From the NCBI GenBank assembly GCA_001636675.1, contig AZGY01000008.1, positions 465,555-529,554 of the forward strand: a DNA stretch of 64,000 nucleotides. Direction: 5' to 3'. This document shows positions 21,594 through 34,643 of this stretch, in pieces; the first letter of the stretch is position 1; each line of letters begins with the position of its first letter. This DNA is from Moelleriella libera RCEF 2490 (taxonomy: Eukaryota > Ascomycota > Sordariomycetes > Hypocreales > Clavicipitaceae). The notes under the pieces are model-generated. The model ran no database searches. It saw only the letters and a list, made by a program, of their open reading frames with translations, and was not told where the DNA came from. A program made the translations under genes and the position numbers.

Positions 21594-24500
21594 CTTGCCC
21601 AGATCTGCCGTCGCCGCGCCTCCCTAGGCTCAGTGAAGTGGGCGGGCAGCTGTGAACGTGAGACGATGTGCGAGCGCTGCCCATTCAAGAATAATCCAAG
21701 ACACGAGAGGTCTTAATCGAGGTGTTGAGCATGATAATGATGGTTGGCTAGTGATGTTAGAAGATGAACAGGAAGGCGGCGACGGAACGCTGACATTGGG
21801 CTGAATAGGCCGACCAGCTGAGTCATGGAGCAGAGGAGAAAGGGATGGGTGGATGTGCATGGGCTTATGAGCAAAGCACCCAAACCTAACCAGAAACCAA
21901 ACTTCCATGAATTACTTCTTCGGCAGTGGCCTCTTACGCGCGGGCTACTTCCCCGCGGCTCCGCCACGCTTTTGCTTAGTCCCCGCGAGAGGTGTAGGAG
22001 GCGATATAATTAAAAAATTAATATTGAGGGAAAATAAATAAAATAAATAAATAAATGAAACAAAGAATAAAAGCAAGAATTAATTGAAGTATTTAATTGT
22101 TATTTTATTTTATTTAATTAATAAAGTGATTATATCATTATAAATAATGATATTTTATGGGAATCGCTGAGCGCACGTCGGGAACGGCGGCATTGAGGGA
22201 GGATGAGAATGCTGATGCTGGATTTGGAGCAAGCCCCATTCGTGATTGACCAAGTACAAGTCATTAAGCCGTGGCGCAGCGCGGCGTCGACAGCGGCGTG
22301 CGGTGACCAAGACCGGCAGGCACCTGGTAGGAGAGCAGAGCGTGTGCACGGCCAGCCGGTCTTTGTTGAGCAGCTAGCCAAGCACGATGCCTGCGAGGAA
22401 GAGGAGCAACCTGCAGCCAAATGGCCCTGTCAATGGCCAACCTCCGTCAACTCGGGCGGCCTTTGTGTGTGATGGACCTGGACCACATGTGACGACGCAT
22501 TCGGAACCAACATGGCCAGCGACGACGACGGCCTACCTTGTTGGCTGGACCCGGGCTGAGCTGGACCATGGATCAGAGACCAGGGCCAGCTGGACCCGGG
22601 CACTCGCCCGTGCCATCGAGCGTACGTACTTAGGAAAAGCTGACACCTGGCATGTCGCTACGAAATTTGCCCTGTTTTACGTCTGGGTAACAGGCAATTT
22701 TTCCTTGACGGAAAACAGCGGCCAGCAACGCCGACGCTAGCAGGAAGTGTCAAGCTGCACGAGTCGAATCAGGCCGATTGCGTCCTCAACGTGATCAGAA
22801 GGGCACTGGGCGGGACGCCGCCTGGTGGACCAGTCGCCGTCGAGCAAAGGTCGAGGAAACTGTCATCCCAGTCGACGCAGTATGACAGCGAGCGGCCGAG
22901 TCAGGAAAGGTCGACACGCAAAATGCAAATCGACACGGAGGAAGGAGGGACTTTCTTCAAGAAGTGGATTAAAAAAAAATAAGAATAAAAAATAAAAAGA
23001 CAGGAAAAGAAAAGAAAAACAGGAATCGGGGACTACTGCGGCACACCCTAATGCCACATCGATAACGATTGGTGGCAGCAAGCCAAGCCTGTGCTCAGGT
23101 GAGAATCGTGCAACGTGGGGAGAAAGTAGGGGAGGGGGGAATGGGAGCCTTCGATTCCGGGTTGAACCCAGAAAAAGATCCAACTCGTTGCAGTGGTACC
23201 AGGCTCGATGACATCTGTCTACGCGCTGTGATTTGGCGTTTCGCTCTGTTCTCCCCGTGTGTGTTGTGTCAACTTGCGTTGATCTGACAAAGGTGCCATT
23301 GCCACAATGCAGTCAAGGTCAAGGCACGATGAGAAAGCCATCGGACGGGAACACTTGCCAATCTGCGCCTTCACCTGAGGCTGATGCGGCAATTGCGCAA
23401 GACTTGCACCTGCCGTGTCTGCCCACCCGCGAGCCCACAGGTGATAAGTCATGTTAATAGGGAACACCTGACTGCGTGCTTCCATCACCTTTCTTCTTGC
23501 CCACCTACATTTCTCCACGAACGCAAACCAAACGGCCATGCTGATACGGTGCGCCATTCTTAATTACCACGGGGAACAAGGAAATGTTTAGCCGGCCTTT
23601 GACATGAACACTCCCTGTCCGGACTGATGCAGCCAGGCTCCATTCATCAATGCATCGCCGTACGCCAGCAGAACAGCAAGTACTCGTGTTCACGGATTGC
23701 CACCAGCTGCATGGCTGCAGCTGACAGCTGCGCTTCGTATGGAGGGGTAGTCTGAGATGTGCAGACTAACCCTCCGGCGCCGCCTCGACCAGACTCTGGG
23801 GCCGCGCCTCGACTGCCGCCACGCCGCATCCATCACAATCCATCTGGACGAGAACTTTGTACCCCATTTCAGCCCATCCACCACCACCTGGATTCCCCTG
23901 GCCAATGGACCCGGTGATTTCCAGTCATTGGGATCACATCATGTCTTGAACATATCATCACCGTCTTGTCTCATAATGCTGCCCATAATCGACGGTGGCA
24001 CTGCCAATGCCCGGATCAAAGATGGCACGGATGAGGCAATGTAACAAGGCATCAGCTTTCATCCTCGAACACCCCCTCATCCCTTCTCTCTCGTCCTGGG
24101 TGCTACGGTGTGTGCCAACCTTGTATCTTCTCCTGCTTCATCTGCGCTTCCGGATCCCCGTACGAATATTCCGCTCCGCGCGGGACTAAAATCGGCCGGT
24201 GCTCGTGACTCGTCTGGCCTGAAGGCGTGCAAGTCAGGATGGCCCCCCGCCTGGTGGACGCACTAGTATGAAGCCAGGGCATTGCCCCAAATCTCAACGA
24301 GTGATTGCATTCGTGTGATAGCCAGCGTTGACGCTGACACAAGCCGTCCATGCGCAGCCAACGTCCGAGTGGGAGCTGAAGACCGATGCGTTTTGTCGCA
24401 TCTCTCAGTCAGCTCAGGCGAGTGCATTGGGGCTCGGAAACAGCGGGTGGCATGCTTTCTGACAATACCAGGCTGAGCAGGCATGAACCGTGCTCAGCCG

Positions 24501-25817
24501 CTCGCAACGTGACAGATGAACCACGGAGCCCGGCCGACCACGTTGCTCAATCGGCAACCCAGGATCTGGTTGTCGTGCACGCTCATCATGGTGTCAAATT
24601 GCCGATAATTTTGTACGTGGCCTATCTGCGACTTTTCTGCGACACCACTTTATTCCATGCCAGCAATCCACCGATCGCCGTCTACGATGAGTCCTCGGCG
24701 CCCGCCGCTATCCCACCAAGTATTTCCCTCAATGTATGTTACATCCTCTTGTCGGCCTTGGGCAGCCGTCTACGCAATACATTTAGGCTGTGACAGCGGG
24801 TCGCGAGCGCTCGCCTCGCTTGATGCGATGGCGCAGAGAGAAGACTATGCCTGTCGTGCTGGCGAAGCTTCGGAGTGGCGCACCTTGCTCAATTCGACAG
24901 CCATCGTTTTTGTGGCTGCGAACTGATTTCTCGGCGTCTTTTATCTTGATTGGACATGTTGCCACGAAGAAGCTTTGCTGCAAACCTCTCACACCCACCC
25001 CCCCCTCCGCGCCCCTCCCCAACCCCCTCTTGTAGTGTCGTCGTCGAGAGCTCTTTTCGAAAATAGCCGATGATGGCCATGTCCAGAGCTCGCCGGCTGT
25101 GATTTACGAGACCCAGGTTGTTGCGTTGGCAGCCGTCGAGTTGAGCAAGGGCGCAGCAAACAATTGCCTTTCCCCGCGGACATGCCGATTAGAACGGATG
25201 CATGCGCCACTCGTGACTTGCCCTTGCTTTTTCCTTCGACTCCGAGAGATAGAGAGAGAGAGGCAGAACAAACGAAGCGGTGTGGAATGTGACGGTCTCA
25301 AAGAGGCTTCAGGGCGCGCCCACGAATTAAAAGCACGAACAACCGACCACACGGCTTGCGGCTTGGCGTCGAGAGAAGAGACAACAGAGTTTTTTTTTGT
25401 TTTTTTTTTTCTAAGATAACCTCGGACTTGGACCGATCGTACGACACGGCTACTTTTTCTCCAGATGGAACAACTCATCGGACGAACACGGAAGAGCCCG
25501 GCTCGAAGTTTGATACCACCCCCCCAAAGACACCCCATGATGCGGGGGAAAGCCACACAGGATCTGGTAAGAAGATTTCACAAACGAGGTGATTCTTCTA
25601 AATGTCCGTGGCTTAATGATCCGGAGGGTCCTGGAATTAGTGTCTATATGGCCAATTTTCCAAACTCTTGGCGAGGTCATCCAGAGAAGGGGCGAAAAGG
25701 CTATGTGCACCATTCACATGACGTGCTGCACAGTCCAAGCCTGGAGATGAGGCAGACGCCCCAGCTATTGCGTCCAGGGTACAGTGGTCGTTGATTGTAT
25801 TAGTCCACGTGTTGATG
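21594..25817. other. Gene-free stretch
   Basis: 4.2 kb with no supported gene: the RING promoter, an AT-rich island (listed separately), an A/T-rich run at 22970-23020, homopolymer T at 25390-25410 and the APC2 3' flank. Chance frames on both strands are short and of noncoding composition. Confidence 0.55.
21936..22159. other. GC-rich cluster joined to AT-rich island
   Basis: A GC-rich stretch (CCGCGGCTCCGCC, then CCCCGCGAGAGG) runs directly into about 155 bp that are nearly pure A/T with AAATAAATAAAT phrases and TTAATT palindromes, then returns to ordinary genomic composition. The combination resembles intergenic fungal mitochondrial DNA with GC clusters, so a nuclear mitochondrial insertion is possible; a decayed repeat is the alternative. 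Confidence 0.5.
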
Positions 25818-28592
25818 TCACTTCTTGACGAGGCGGTATCTGCCCCCAGAAAGCTCGAGATCCTGACCGGCCACTTTCTCCGCCAGAAATTCGCGCAGCT
25901 CGTCCTCGCTCCATGTGCATCCGTCCGTCAGGAGCATCTTCATCATCATGGCGATTTGGGTGAGAGGCATGGCGGGACTGGAATTCGTGAGCATGCCCAC
26001 GATGAATTGCCAATACACCGTCCTCGTCTCCTGCTCCTTGGCGTTGAGCTTTGCTTTCCGAGGAAGAGACGACATTGACGGCAGCGGCGATGGCGACGAC
26101 AACATCGGCTTCTGCGCTGAATCGGTCGTAGAGGAGGCGGGCATGGCAGAAGAAGCGGCATTGGCAAGGTTTTGTTGTTGCTGCAATTCGTTGCCGCGCC
26201 GTTCGAGAACGACAAATGTCTGTTGGTCGCCGTCTACATGGCCGAGCACGCCCTGAGACAACCAGAACTCTAGAGCAGACTTCAGTAGGTCTTCGTCCAT
26301 CGTCAGCTGTTCCCACAGCTCGTTGAATGTGCGTTGCTGGGGAGCCCGAGCCCCCCCTGCGTCATCATCATGATCATCAGTGTGGCTGTATTGAAAAGCG
26401 TAGATCACGGCTGCTTCGTAGGTTTTGCATTGAATCTCTAGAGATCGGTCCTGCAGATCAAGCTGTACAGTCGCTGTTCCGACCTGGTCCAGCCACGTAA
26501 GTTTTCGACACGTCTTGAGCTTTTCGAATCCGCCTTCGTACTGGGCTCGTACTCTTGCCACGGGAGCAGGTATTTTGAAGGGCTCGGGTAGGATGCTGGG
26601 CCAGAAGAGTCGTGACAGGATCTTGGAGTGATATGTCATTGGAGGCCGGTCTACATCCACCTTGGAGTGACTTTGTCGGCTGCCGCGCATATTTTTGCGA
26701 AGCTGGGTGTCCACGCGCTTCGAGTCGTAAATATCCTTGACCATGACGTCGCAATTCTGCAATGCGTTTTCGCCATATCTCTTCTTGAGAAGAGAGAGGA
26801 CCTTGATTTCCTGTTGGTAATTGGCCTGGTTTGATAGGAGCCTCTCCGCAATTATGGCCTGAAATTCTTTGATAAAGATCTCCTGAGACCCCAGCGCGTT
26901 GATCAAGGTTCCTACGACATCTTCGCTCTTGGGCCGTTTGTAATTGGGCCCAGCATCGACGGGGTCAGGCACCCACGCCATATCATCCCAGTCAAGATCC
27001 TCGTCGTCAACGTGACTGCGGTGCTGTTGAGAGGTATCATTCAACAGGACAGCGAGCTCGTTGAGCCGCTTCTCGTCATTTTCGGCCGTCCCACTGGCCG
27101 GGTTGGCAAGGAGACCGGTGACAACAATGCGGATAGCATCGTTTCGCTGGCACAAGTAGAGCTGGAGAGACTGTGCAACTCGATCAAGCAAGACCTTGGA
27201 GGCATCGAGCTGATGGAATGTTCGAATCATGGCAATGTAACTCTGCAAGATGTTGAGCGTGGAACGGCCAGGGTGAAGCAGTCTCATCTGCAGCGAGGCC
27301 GCGAAGACGTCGGTGAGTTCGAGCCTCCGTTGCGGTGTAGTGACTGTGGACCGAAGATCCTCCAGGCCGCCTTTGCTTTGCGGCCAATGCAGCACCATGT
27401 CGAAAAGCTCCAGCATCCGAAGCGAGGCCAGTCTCCCGATGGCGACTTCTCTCCATTTCTCAACATCGACACAGGCGACCTGGCCGCTGAGACATCTCAG
27501 CACTTCAACGGCAAGACGGCCGTAATGATTCTCGACCCAATCACACAGGTGGCTGATGCAGCCATACGATGCAGATGGATCAATATTTCCATTTGGGTCT
27601 AGAGACGTCCAAACCCTTGCATACCTGTGCTGAATGAAATCCTTCATGCATGCGTCCATGCTCTCCCCAAACAACACCTGAAACCTGTCTCCAGCCAAGC
27701 CGACGCTCGTCAGCGACTCCAACAGGCTGAACAATTCTCTTCGGGCAACGAGTGTTTGTTGTGTCACATCATCAACGTCGTCTGAGGGCGCTGTGCTGTG
27801 GCGATTTGATCCAAGAATCGCAGCCAAGAGACGGGACAAGGCGTGCCCGAGGGCTTCCGTCAGCCCCCTGGTCCATGAATTACCAATGAGAGCATGCAGA
27901 TCCCGCGTGAAACGCTCCACGGCGACATTCTTGGCTGTCTCATCCTTGATGCCGCGGGCGATGAGGGCCAGGCCATAGACATACTGGCGATGAGCCGCTT
28001 CCAGAGTCCGCACACTACTCAGTAACACCTGGGAGTGGTCGCCGCCCTGCGAGGAGCACGCAGCCAAGAGAGGGAGAACATGCTGGACAAAGTGCTGGCG
28101 AACTTGTTGGGCATGCCAGAGCAGGATGTCTTCAATATGAGCGGCGCAGGGAGCCAGAGTCGACGGATCCAAAACGAGTGCCAAGCTGTCGTGGAATGAA
28201 GCGTCGCCGGCGTCCTGTTGAGACTCGGGGGCCAGGGCACCAAACGAGTCCTCCACAGTCACCGACGAGGGCAACTGTATCCTCGAAGTCACAGCATGCC
28301 AAGCCCTGTCCCATCGGACTTGGTCAGTCGCTGCCGTGTGATGCTGAAACGAGGGCGAGAGGTCGGTGTTTGCCAGTGGTCCACCGAAAGGCTGGCCTGG
28401 AGCCGTGGACGCAACAAGGGGGGTAGGCTGAGAGAAGACGTCGCCTCCAAAGACCGACTGCAGAATGCGTTGCTTGCGGACACGAACTGTGGAAGTCGGC
28501 ATGGCTCTTGCCAGTGCATTGGCTGGAGGTGCCGAAGCAGCTTTGTTCCCCTGGCTGAGGACACCGCTGCCACCAGGGCTGCATCTGAGCAC
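25818..28592 (-). CDS. APC2: Anaphase-promoting complex subunit 2 (cullin subunit)
   Basis: Single exon, 924 aa. APC2 is the cullin-like scaffold that binds the RING subunit Apc11 and forms the catalytic core of the APC/C, the nuclear ubiquitin ligase that triggers anaphase and mitotic exit. The N-terminal two-thirds is helical cullin repeat. The cullin homology region includes LINALGSQEIFIKEFQAIIA near residue 550 and CDVMVKDIYDSKR near 615. The C-terminus (about 855-924, ending LELSGGRYRLVKK) matches the Apc2 winged-helix domain. A Ser/Pro/Gln-rich linker precedes it. Met31 (28502) starts a more family-like N-terminus (MPTSTVRVRKQRILQSVFGG), so the first 30 residues may be leader. The length is normal for fungal Apc2. 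Confidence 0.93.
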   Translation of the reverse strand: MLRCSPGGSGVLSQGNKAASAPPANALARAMPTSTVRVRKQRILQSVFGGDVFSQPTPLVASTAPGQPFGGPLANTDLSPSFQHHTAATDQVRWDRAWHAVTSRIQLPSSVTVEDSFGALAPESQQDAGDASFHDSLALVLDPSTLAPCAAHIEDILLWHAQQVRQHFVQHVLPLLAACSSQGGDHSQVLLSSVRTLEAAHRQYVYGLALIARGIKDETAKNVAVERFTRDLHALIGNSWTRGLTEALGHALSRLLAAILGSNRHSTAPSDDVDDVTQQTLVARRELFSLLESLTSVGLAGDRFQVLFGESMDACMKDFIQHRYARVWTSLDPNGNIDPSASYGCISHLCDWVENHYGRLAVEVLRCLSGQVACVDVEKWREVAIGRLASLRMLELFDMVLHWPQSKGGLEDLRSTVTTPQRRLELTDVFAASLQMRLLHPGRSTLNILQSYIAMIRTFHQLDASKVLLDRVAQSLQLYLCQRNDAIRIVVTGLLANPASGTAENDEKRLNELAVLLNDTSQQHRSHVDDEDLDWDDMAWVPDPVDAGPNYKRPKSEDVVGTLINALGSQEIFIKEFQAIIAERLLSNQANYQQEIKVLSLLKKRYGENALQNCDVMVKDIYDSKRVDTQLRKNMRGSRQSHSKVDVDRPPMTYHSKILSRLFWPSILPEPFKIPAPVARVRAQYEGGFEKLKTCRKLTWLDQVGTATVQLDLQDRSLEIQCKTYEAAVIYAFQYSHTDDHDDDAGGARAPQQRTFNELWEQLTMDEDLLKSALEFWLSQGVLGHVDGDQQTFVVLERRGNELQQQQNLANAASSAMPASSTTDSAQKPMLSSPSPLPSMSSLPRKAKLNAKEQETRTVYWQFIVGMLTNSSPAMPLTQIAMMMKMLLTDGCTWSEDELREFLAEKVAGQDLELSGGRYRLVKK

Positions 28593-31500
28593 CTGTCCTG
28601 ACCAAAAACGGGCGCGGTCAGCCTCGCCGACCCTGGGTTTTGGACCCTATGCCGACGGCAGGCACGGGACGCTGACTGAACGAGCTTGCCTCGGTGCCCC
28701 TGTCCGCGCGTGTCGTCGCTGCTGGTGATTCCGGTGGTGTTGTGGAGTGTACAGTGATGATGTTTTCTTTTCGAGCGTGTGTTGCTGACAAAGGCAGGGG
28801 TCGGGCTAGCATGTACAGTACTGTATCTACTGTAAGCGTCGGGCGCTGGCAAGCGGTCGTCAAGCGCGTCTGGCGCAGCCAATGACAAGAGCCGCGAGCG
28901 ACCCCCCTGCGCTTTACTAGAACCACACCCATGACCGTTGTCTGAAGAACTTGCTTGCGAATCTTGATGAACGTATCTTGCGCCGCGGGAAACCTACGAT
29001 CTCCCGTCAGCGCATCTCTTGGTCTGATTCCCATCAATATATGTTCTTCTACTCGTCTGCAGATTCTCGCCATTTCCCCGGACCATAACTGACTTCAGCT
29101 TACCATGATGTGCGCTCGTCTGTGAGCCTTCGTCTGTGCAGTGGGGCCCCGCCTTACCCAAATGTACCACGGCGATCTGGCTCAGGCCGTCCTTTCTCCT
29201 TTGTTCCCTTTTCTGACCCTTCTTTTTTTTTCCCTTTCCATTAGGGCCAAATTTAAAGTGTTTTTTTTTTTTCGGTGTACGCACCACCGGAGATTTCTCG
29301 GGTTTTTCATGGCGATATTGTCACCAAATTTCTGGACACTTCGTTGTTTCGGGCTCGGTACGGAATACGATCACCGTCATTCCCGCGATACTAGCACCAA
29401 TCTGGCACCTACGACTAGCGGCGGTTCTGGGCCACTTGCCGCTGCAATCCACTCGTCGGAGCGCTGCCCCAAAGCTCGGACCCGTTACAAGATGCCGGGA
29501 TAGGCAACATTCCTCCTCTATCAAGTGACAGGCTCTGCCTTGTCCGTCCACCGAACTGTAGCTACCCGCGTCAAAGTGATTCCTCTAGCCCCTCCTCACG
29601 GCATCGCCGACGCGATTGGAAGCAAAAGCTTCTTTTCGGACACCGAAGTGACACTAAAAATCCCCGATGTGTGATTTGGCGCGATCGCTGATTTTTGCAA
29701 ACGTCGGCGAACTTGGGCGAAGCCTGCTTGGGCCCTGATAGCTCATTTCACAGGTGAGGCGGGCTGGCTTGTGCTCCTCGAGACATGATTGTACTCGATG
29801 AGGCTCTGTTCCCTGCACTCGAGCGTGCTTTGGAAACCTTTCAGATGGCGCGCAGCCGAGAAAGTGTATGATTGGACTTGTCATAAGAAGCTCGCCAACT
29901 CCGCTGCAAGATTGCCCTGCAAGATTGCCCTGCGAGGAAATGAGATAAGCACGGTTGCCCGCAAGGTTGAGGTTGATGCATGCAGCGTCAAGTGTCGAAA
30001 TGGCAGCAATTCGCAGCCGTGTTTCAGGTAAGGCGGTCCTCGGTGCCTTGCAGAGTGGCAAAGTAAATTCGACATCAGTGGCATAGTTCGACGTACGCAC
30101 TGGAATCGTGCCTTCTCGGTGCGTCTGTCACACTCAAGACCAGCTGGCGTGCCAGCGATAACGACGGAGATGCCCACTTTTCGATGGCAAGGACTGTTTC
30201 GTGCCCAGCGTGCTGTGCATATTTACGTAGATGTATCGTAGGCCAGCAGGGACGTGAGTTGAGGCACGGGAGGGACGAGTATCAGCCTGCCTGTCTTCGG
30301 GCCAAGCGGCATCCACACTGGCCAAAAAGGTGGCTGCAGGTGCGCTGCGGTGTAACCACATGCTCACTCAAGTGTTTCTAGAAGACTGTCATCAGTACTC
30401 GACAGAGTTTCCACTGGTCATCGCCCTCTTCACATTGCATGCCCTGAGACTTGAGCAGCCGCTAATGCCATGCAAAGAGCTCGACACGTCATGCCCTTCA
30501 AATACTGCGCTGCAACGTACGCCACCACAAGAATAGTAAACTCACACCATTATGGTACACCTGCAGATGGCTTTGCGTTCCTCACCTAGCTAGCCCGCCG
30601 ATGGCTGACCAGAGGACCCTCTCGGAAGAATGGGACGAGAAACAGAGAGGAGAAACGTGGCAGATGTGTTTCAACAGCCGGTGAAAGGAAGCGGATGCTA
30701 GTCAACTGCGAAGATCACGTGTGGTTCATGGGGTCGCAAGTCACCAGTGACCAGAAATTGATCTTGACAGAGCGGTTTCTACCAGAACCTTTCCCGGACC
30801 GGATCCGACACACCATCCGATCCGTCCGCAGGATCTGAAGCGGATTCTCATACCCGCGATGTGTTTCGCGAGCCCTTTGGAACAGTCTCTATGCCCTGCA
30901 GCCCCATGACGGATGACCTCCAGAGACATAACGCATTCCCTTTCCCTGACTTTCCCTGGAGAACCAAACAAGGGGGTAGGATTTCTTTGTTTTCATTTTG
31001 AAAAGAGAAAGGGATGGCAGAAAAGTTCCGGAATCTTGACATCTTGCAAAGCAGATCGACGCCTCTGCCTTGGAGGCGCCAAATCTTGTTTGTTCGTTGT
31101 CCATTCACCGAATGGTATACCGTTTTGCTCCAGACTCACATTCGCGTCCAGCCTTACCCCTTCTATAGTTAGCTCGACGCGGAACGGTCGAAAACCAGGG
31201 AAATCAGACCAGGTGCAGCGGTCAGCAGTAGGAAAATGTGGACAATTGCAGGTCCCGAAGGGGCGATGTTTGGAATGAGGGAGGGGACAGCCGTTTGCTC
31301 AAGATCGACCATGCCCCTCACTCTTCGGGGACCTTCCAGAATACCAGGTTGATGCGCAGTAGGGCAGTATGATGTTTCAGCATTCTGGCTGCTGCCCGCT
31401 TCCCATCGCTGTCTCTCCTTTATCTGCCTGTCGTATCTAGGTACGCCTAACGCCGCACCTGAGTGTGAGCCACCAGCGCGGGGCGGAGAGGTGTGGCCGG

Positions 31501-34500
31501 AGTGGCCGTACGTAAGACCTAAGAACGCATTTGGGTGTACGGCATAGAGCTTGCCCAAAATGGTTGCGTTTGCCTTGACTGCGCCAGCCTACTTCAACTC
31601 CCATTGTCAGCATCGATCGCTTCCCATTACTTTGGGGGCCTTCCGCCTCCACAGTCCACTCCGACTTCCAGAGCCCGGCCGCCTGTGGGCCTCGTGATTC
31701 CAAAAATCTCAAAAATCGAGGTCGCGTCTGATGGGCACAGCCCGCGCTATCCCAGCAGGTCAAGCGACGCATGGGGCGAAGGCTCCAAGACCAGCCGGCT
31801 AGAACGTCAAAGGCAGCCGTCATTATCCCCAGCAGACCATTGCCCTGTCGGCCAGAATGTACCGACGCACCAGAGGCCAGGCTCTTCCAAGGAAAAGAGG
31901 AACGAAAGCATGCTCTGTGGAGGGGAGCCGTGGTCAAGGGCAGTTTCACAGACCCTCTTTGCCGTCTCCAGTACCTTGTCAAAGAGGGCTCGCATCGTTC
32001 CGTGCGGCCGCAATGCGTGAGCATCCCACCTTGCGCCCAAAACCAGAGCGCAGACGGCGCCGCAATCGAGTCGTTTGGCAGGCGATCTGGTCTGTCCAGC
32101 CTTTCCCGGCGCAGATCAGCCTGCGCTCCGCTTGGGGTTCCCCGCCCGGCAGCCCATCTTTTTTTGCTTTTCCGGACAAAAGGCAGTGAGGTTGGACAAG
32201 GCCGTCTTCGTCGTCTTTCAAAGATGATTTTGGTTACTTCAGGCATCCGCCCACCATCCCTGTGCATACCATTGCCGCTACAAAACTTGTTTCATCCGAT
32301 AGCCTGTCAACTCAGCGTGGCCAAAGACACGTGGGAATCCGAATAAACATTACGCGCACGTGGTCTGTTCGCTAGTGGCCGCTCTCAAAGTGGCTTGTTT
32401 CGTTTCTATGCCAGGCAAAACGTCAGCTGCAAACTCGAGTGTACCAAAGAGCTCCCTCGATCCGTGCATCAGCAAGCCAGGAAGCAAATGTGTAGATGCA
32501 GACGGATCTAAGACACGACTTCAAATCCAGAAAACCGGGAGTGTCTGACACCAAAGCAAGCCACATGCCCAGGCTTTGGTCAAGAGTACAAGACCGAGAG
32601 GATGCATTAGTACGGAGGACATGGTGCATGGAAAGATGTGTGACCAGGGTCCTCATAGAATCATCCGTCGGCCATATCCACGTTCATGCTCACGCAGTGC
32701 AGTCAAGACAAAAAAGGTGATCGTAGCGCAGGGCAATCCACCCGGGCGAGGATTGGGCTGCTTGCAGAAAGAGGAGAATTGCCGTGCCTTGGTCTGCTGC
32801 CACAAGGGCAAGGCCTGTTGCGGTGCAATACGTACATCCTCGGGCAAAGGCGCATCAAAGGTGTGCATGCTGAAACATTTTGGCTGCATGCGAGTCGTGG
32901 GGTGCCAAACTTGGACCATGACGGACCCAAGGTTGTAGCCCAGAAGACAAAGGGCAGCAATGAACGAAACAAGCTGGGGGCGGCGGGCGGCCGGGAAAGG
33001 CGATCGGGAGGGATCATGGATTGGTGAATGAACGACTGATGCATGGACGTGGCGCGTGTGCGTGCGTCCAAGGACTTCTCCATCACAACGGCAGGAACAA
33101 TTGTCTTTGTCACTCAGTCGATCAAGCTGATCAGTGCCCGTCCGCTCCATCCCTACCAGCCAGCTTCTGGCCGATGCCTTCTGGCCGGATTCGTCCATCT
33201 GCCTGCCAAGATCACTCTGGCCAACATCAAACGCATCCAATTCCGTCCTTTGCCTCTGCGCGCCAGTCCTGGCTTTCCCGTCAGACCTGTCGTGCCGGCG
33301 ACGATCAGCCGCCGATACCAGCGAGACTTGAGCGTTGGGGGCGTCAGCCGACCGAAACACGGGCTGTAACTTCAACTGCCAGACAAGACGGTCCGTTGAT
33401 GCCCTCCTTGTTGCCTGCTGCGCCGGATGGCCTGCGTTCCGTGACCAATAACGCAAATTGTCGCGCATCGATTTAGACTGACCCACGATGTCTGCAGTCA
33501 TCACCGGACTAGGTAGGTAGGTACCCAGGGGTGTAAGAGCCAGGAAGCCCTTCTTTCCTGCTGCTCAGTCATGCGCACTTGTCCGGGACGCAATGCCGAC
33601 CATTGCGAGGAGGATTGGCGGAAGAGACGCAAGTGTCCGGTGGTGGTTTGTTATTCTCATTTCTTGGGCCGTTCTGCGTGCACATCAGACGGAATTAGCG
33701 CTGGCCAAAAAAAAAAAAAAAACGTCGCGACTGCCCTTGCCTCATCTGCCAGTGCCAGATCAGCTGCCAAAGATGGACTCTCGACGTCATTCTGGATCCC
33801 TTGTCAACAGAGTTGCAGCAGCATCTCACTACTGGGGCGAGCACTCTTTGTCTGGTCCGATAAACAACGTAAAGCTCCCTTTGCGCTATCCTGTAACACA
33901 CTCCTGCGCATGCTCGCCTCGTGGCCTGTCAGAGCCTCCACAGTCACTGCAACACGCCTTGTATGCGCACACGGCCCCGACATCCAGCTATCCTGGCCAA
34001 CATGTGGTGACGCTACGCCGGCGCAACCTCCCCGATAATTTTCTTTACCCTTCAGAACTGACTCTCGTGGTTTCATGCGCGACCATCACGCACTCCCTTT
34101 GCTGCTGATCACGCGAGGCGTACGGGTGCTCCAGACTTGAAAGAGAGAGTCTCTATGTATTGCATTCTTCATTTCCTAGTCTGCATTAAAACCTCTATAA
34201 TCGTTGCGCCTGTTGACTCCCGGTGGAAGTCATCAAGAGCCCTCGGTGACAAAAGTCGTCATCATTGTGGCAAGTGCCTTCCGTAAAAATAGCAATAATC
34301 TCAAACTTCCTGCCCCCGCAAGCTCCAGGTGGGGGCTGCTGTGGTCAGGTCGTCAGCGTACAAGTCAGATTGCCGCCTGACGCCAGCCCTTGCGTGCCCG
34401 TTCGGCGTGAAAGTTCTCCCGGCAAGCGTAAGCGACAGATTAACGGTCCAAACATGAAACACCATCAACGACGTTATAGTACAGGGTCTGCACGAAAAGC

Positions 34501-34643
34501 TTCCGAAAATGACGAAATCATTCCCTCGGGACGGGCAATTGTCGCTGCTTATCTTGATCGTGCTTTGAGCATAATGTGGGGCACGAACTCATCCGATTTT
34601 CTTTGTTGCTCGGCCACGTCCGGGGCTGCCATGGCCGTGCTCC
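28593..34643. other. 6-kb gene-free stretch
   Basis: APC2 promoter side through to the 3' end of the C2H2 gene. Frames of up to 283 codons (31437-32267, 32653-33504) have Arg/Trp/Cys-heavy compositions without domains or splice support. T-rich run near 29225-29270 and A-run at 33707-33721. I see no RNA gene. Confidence 0.5.

Noticed and set aside
23140..23165. TTCGATT word resembling a tRNA T loop
   Set aside because: The flanking bases do not pair and there is no D arm or acceptor stem; no tRNA gene.
31437..32267. 276-codon minus-strand frame
   Set aside because: Arg/Trp/Cys-rich, no domain, no splice or promoter support; composition of chance frames in this GC-rich genome.
32653..33504. 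283-codon minus-strand frame
   Set aside because: No recognisable motif, mixed composition, overlaps unrelated plus-strand frames; not supported as a gene.
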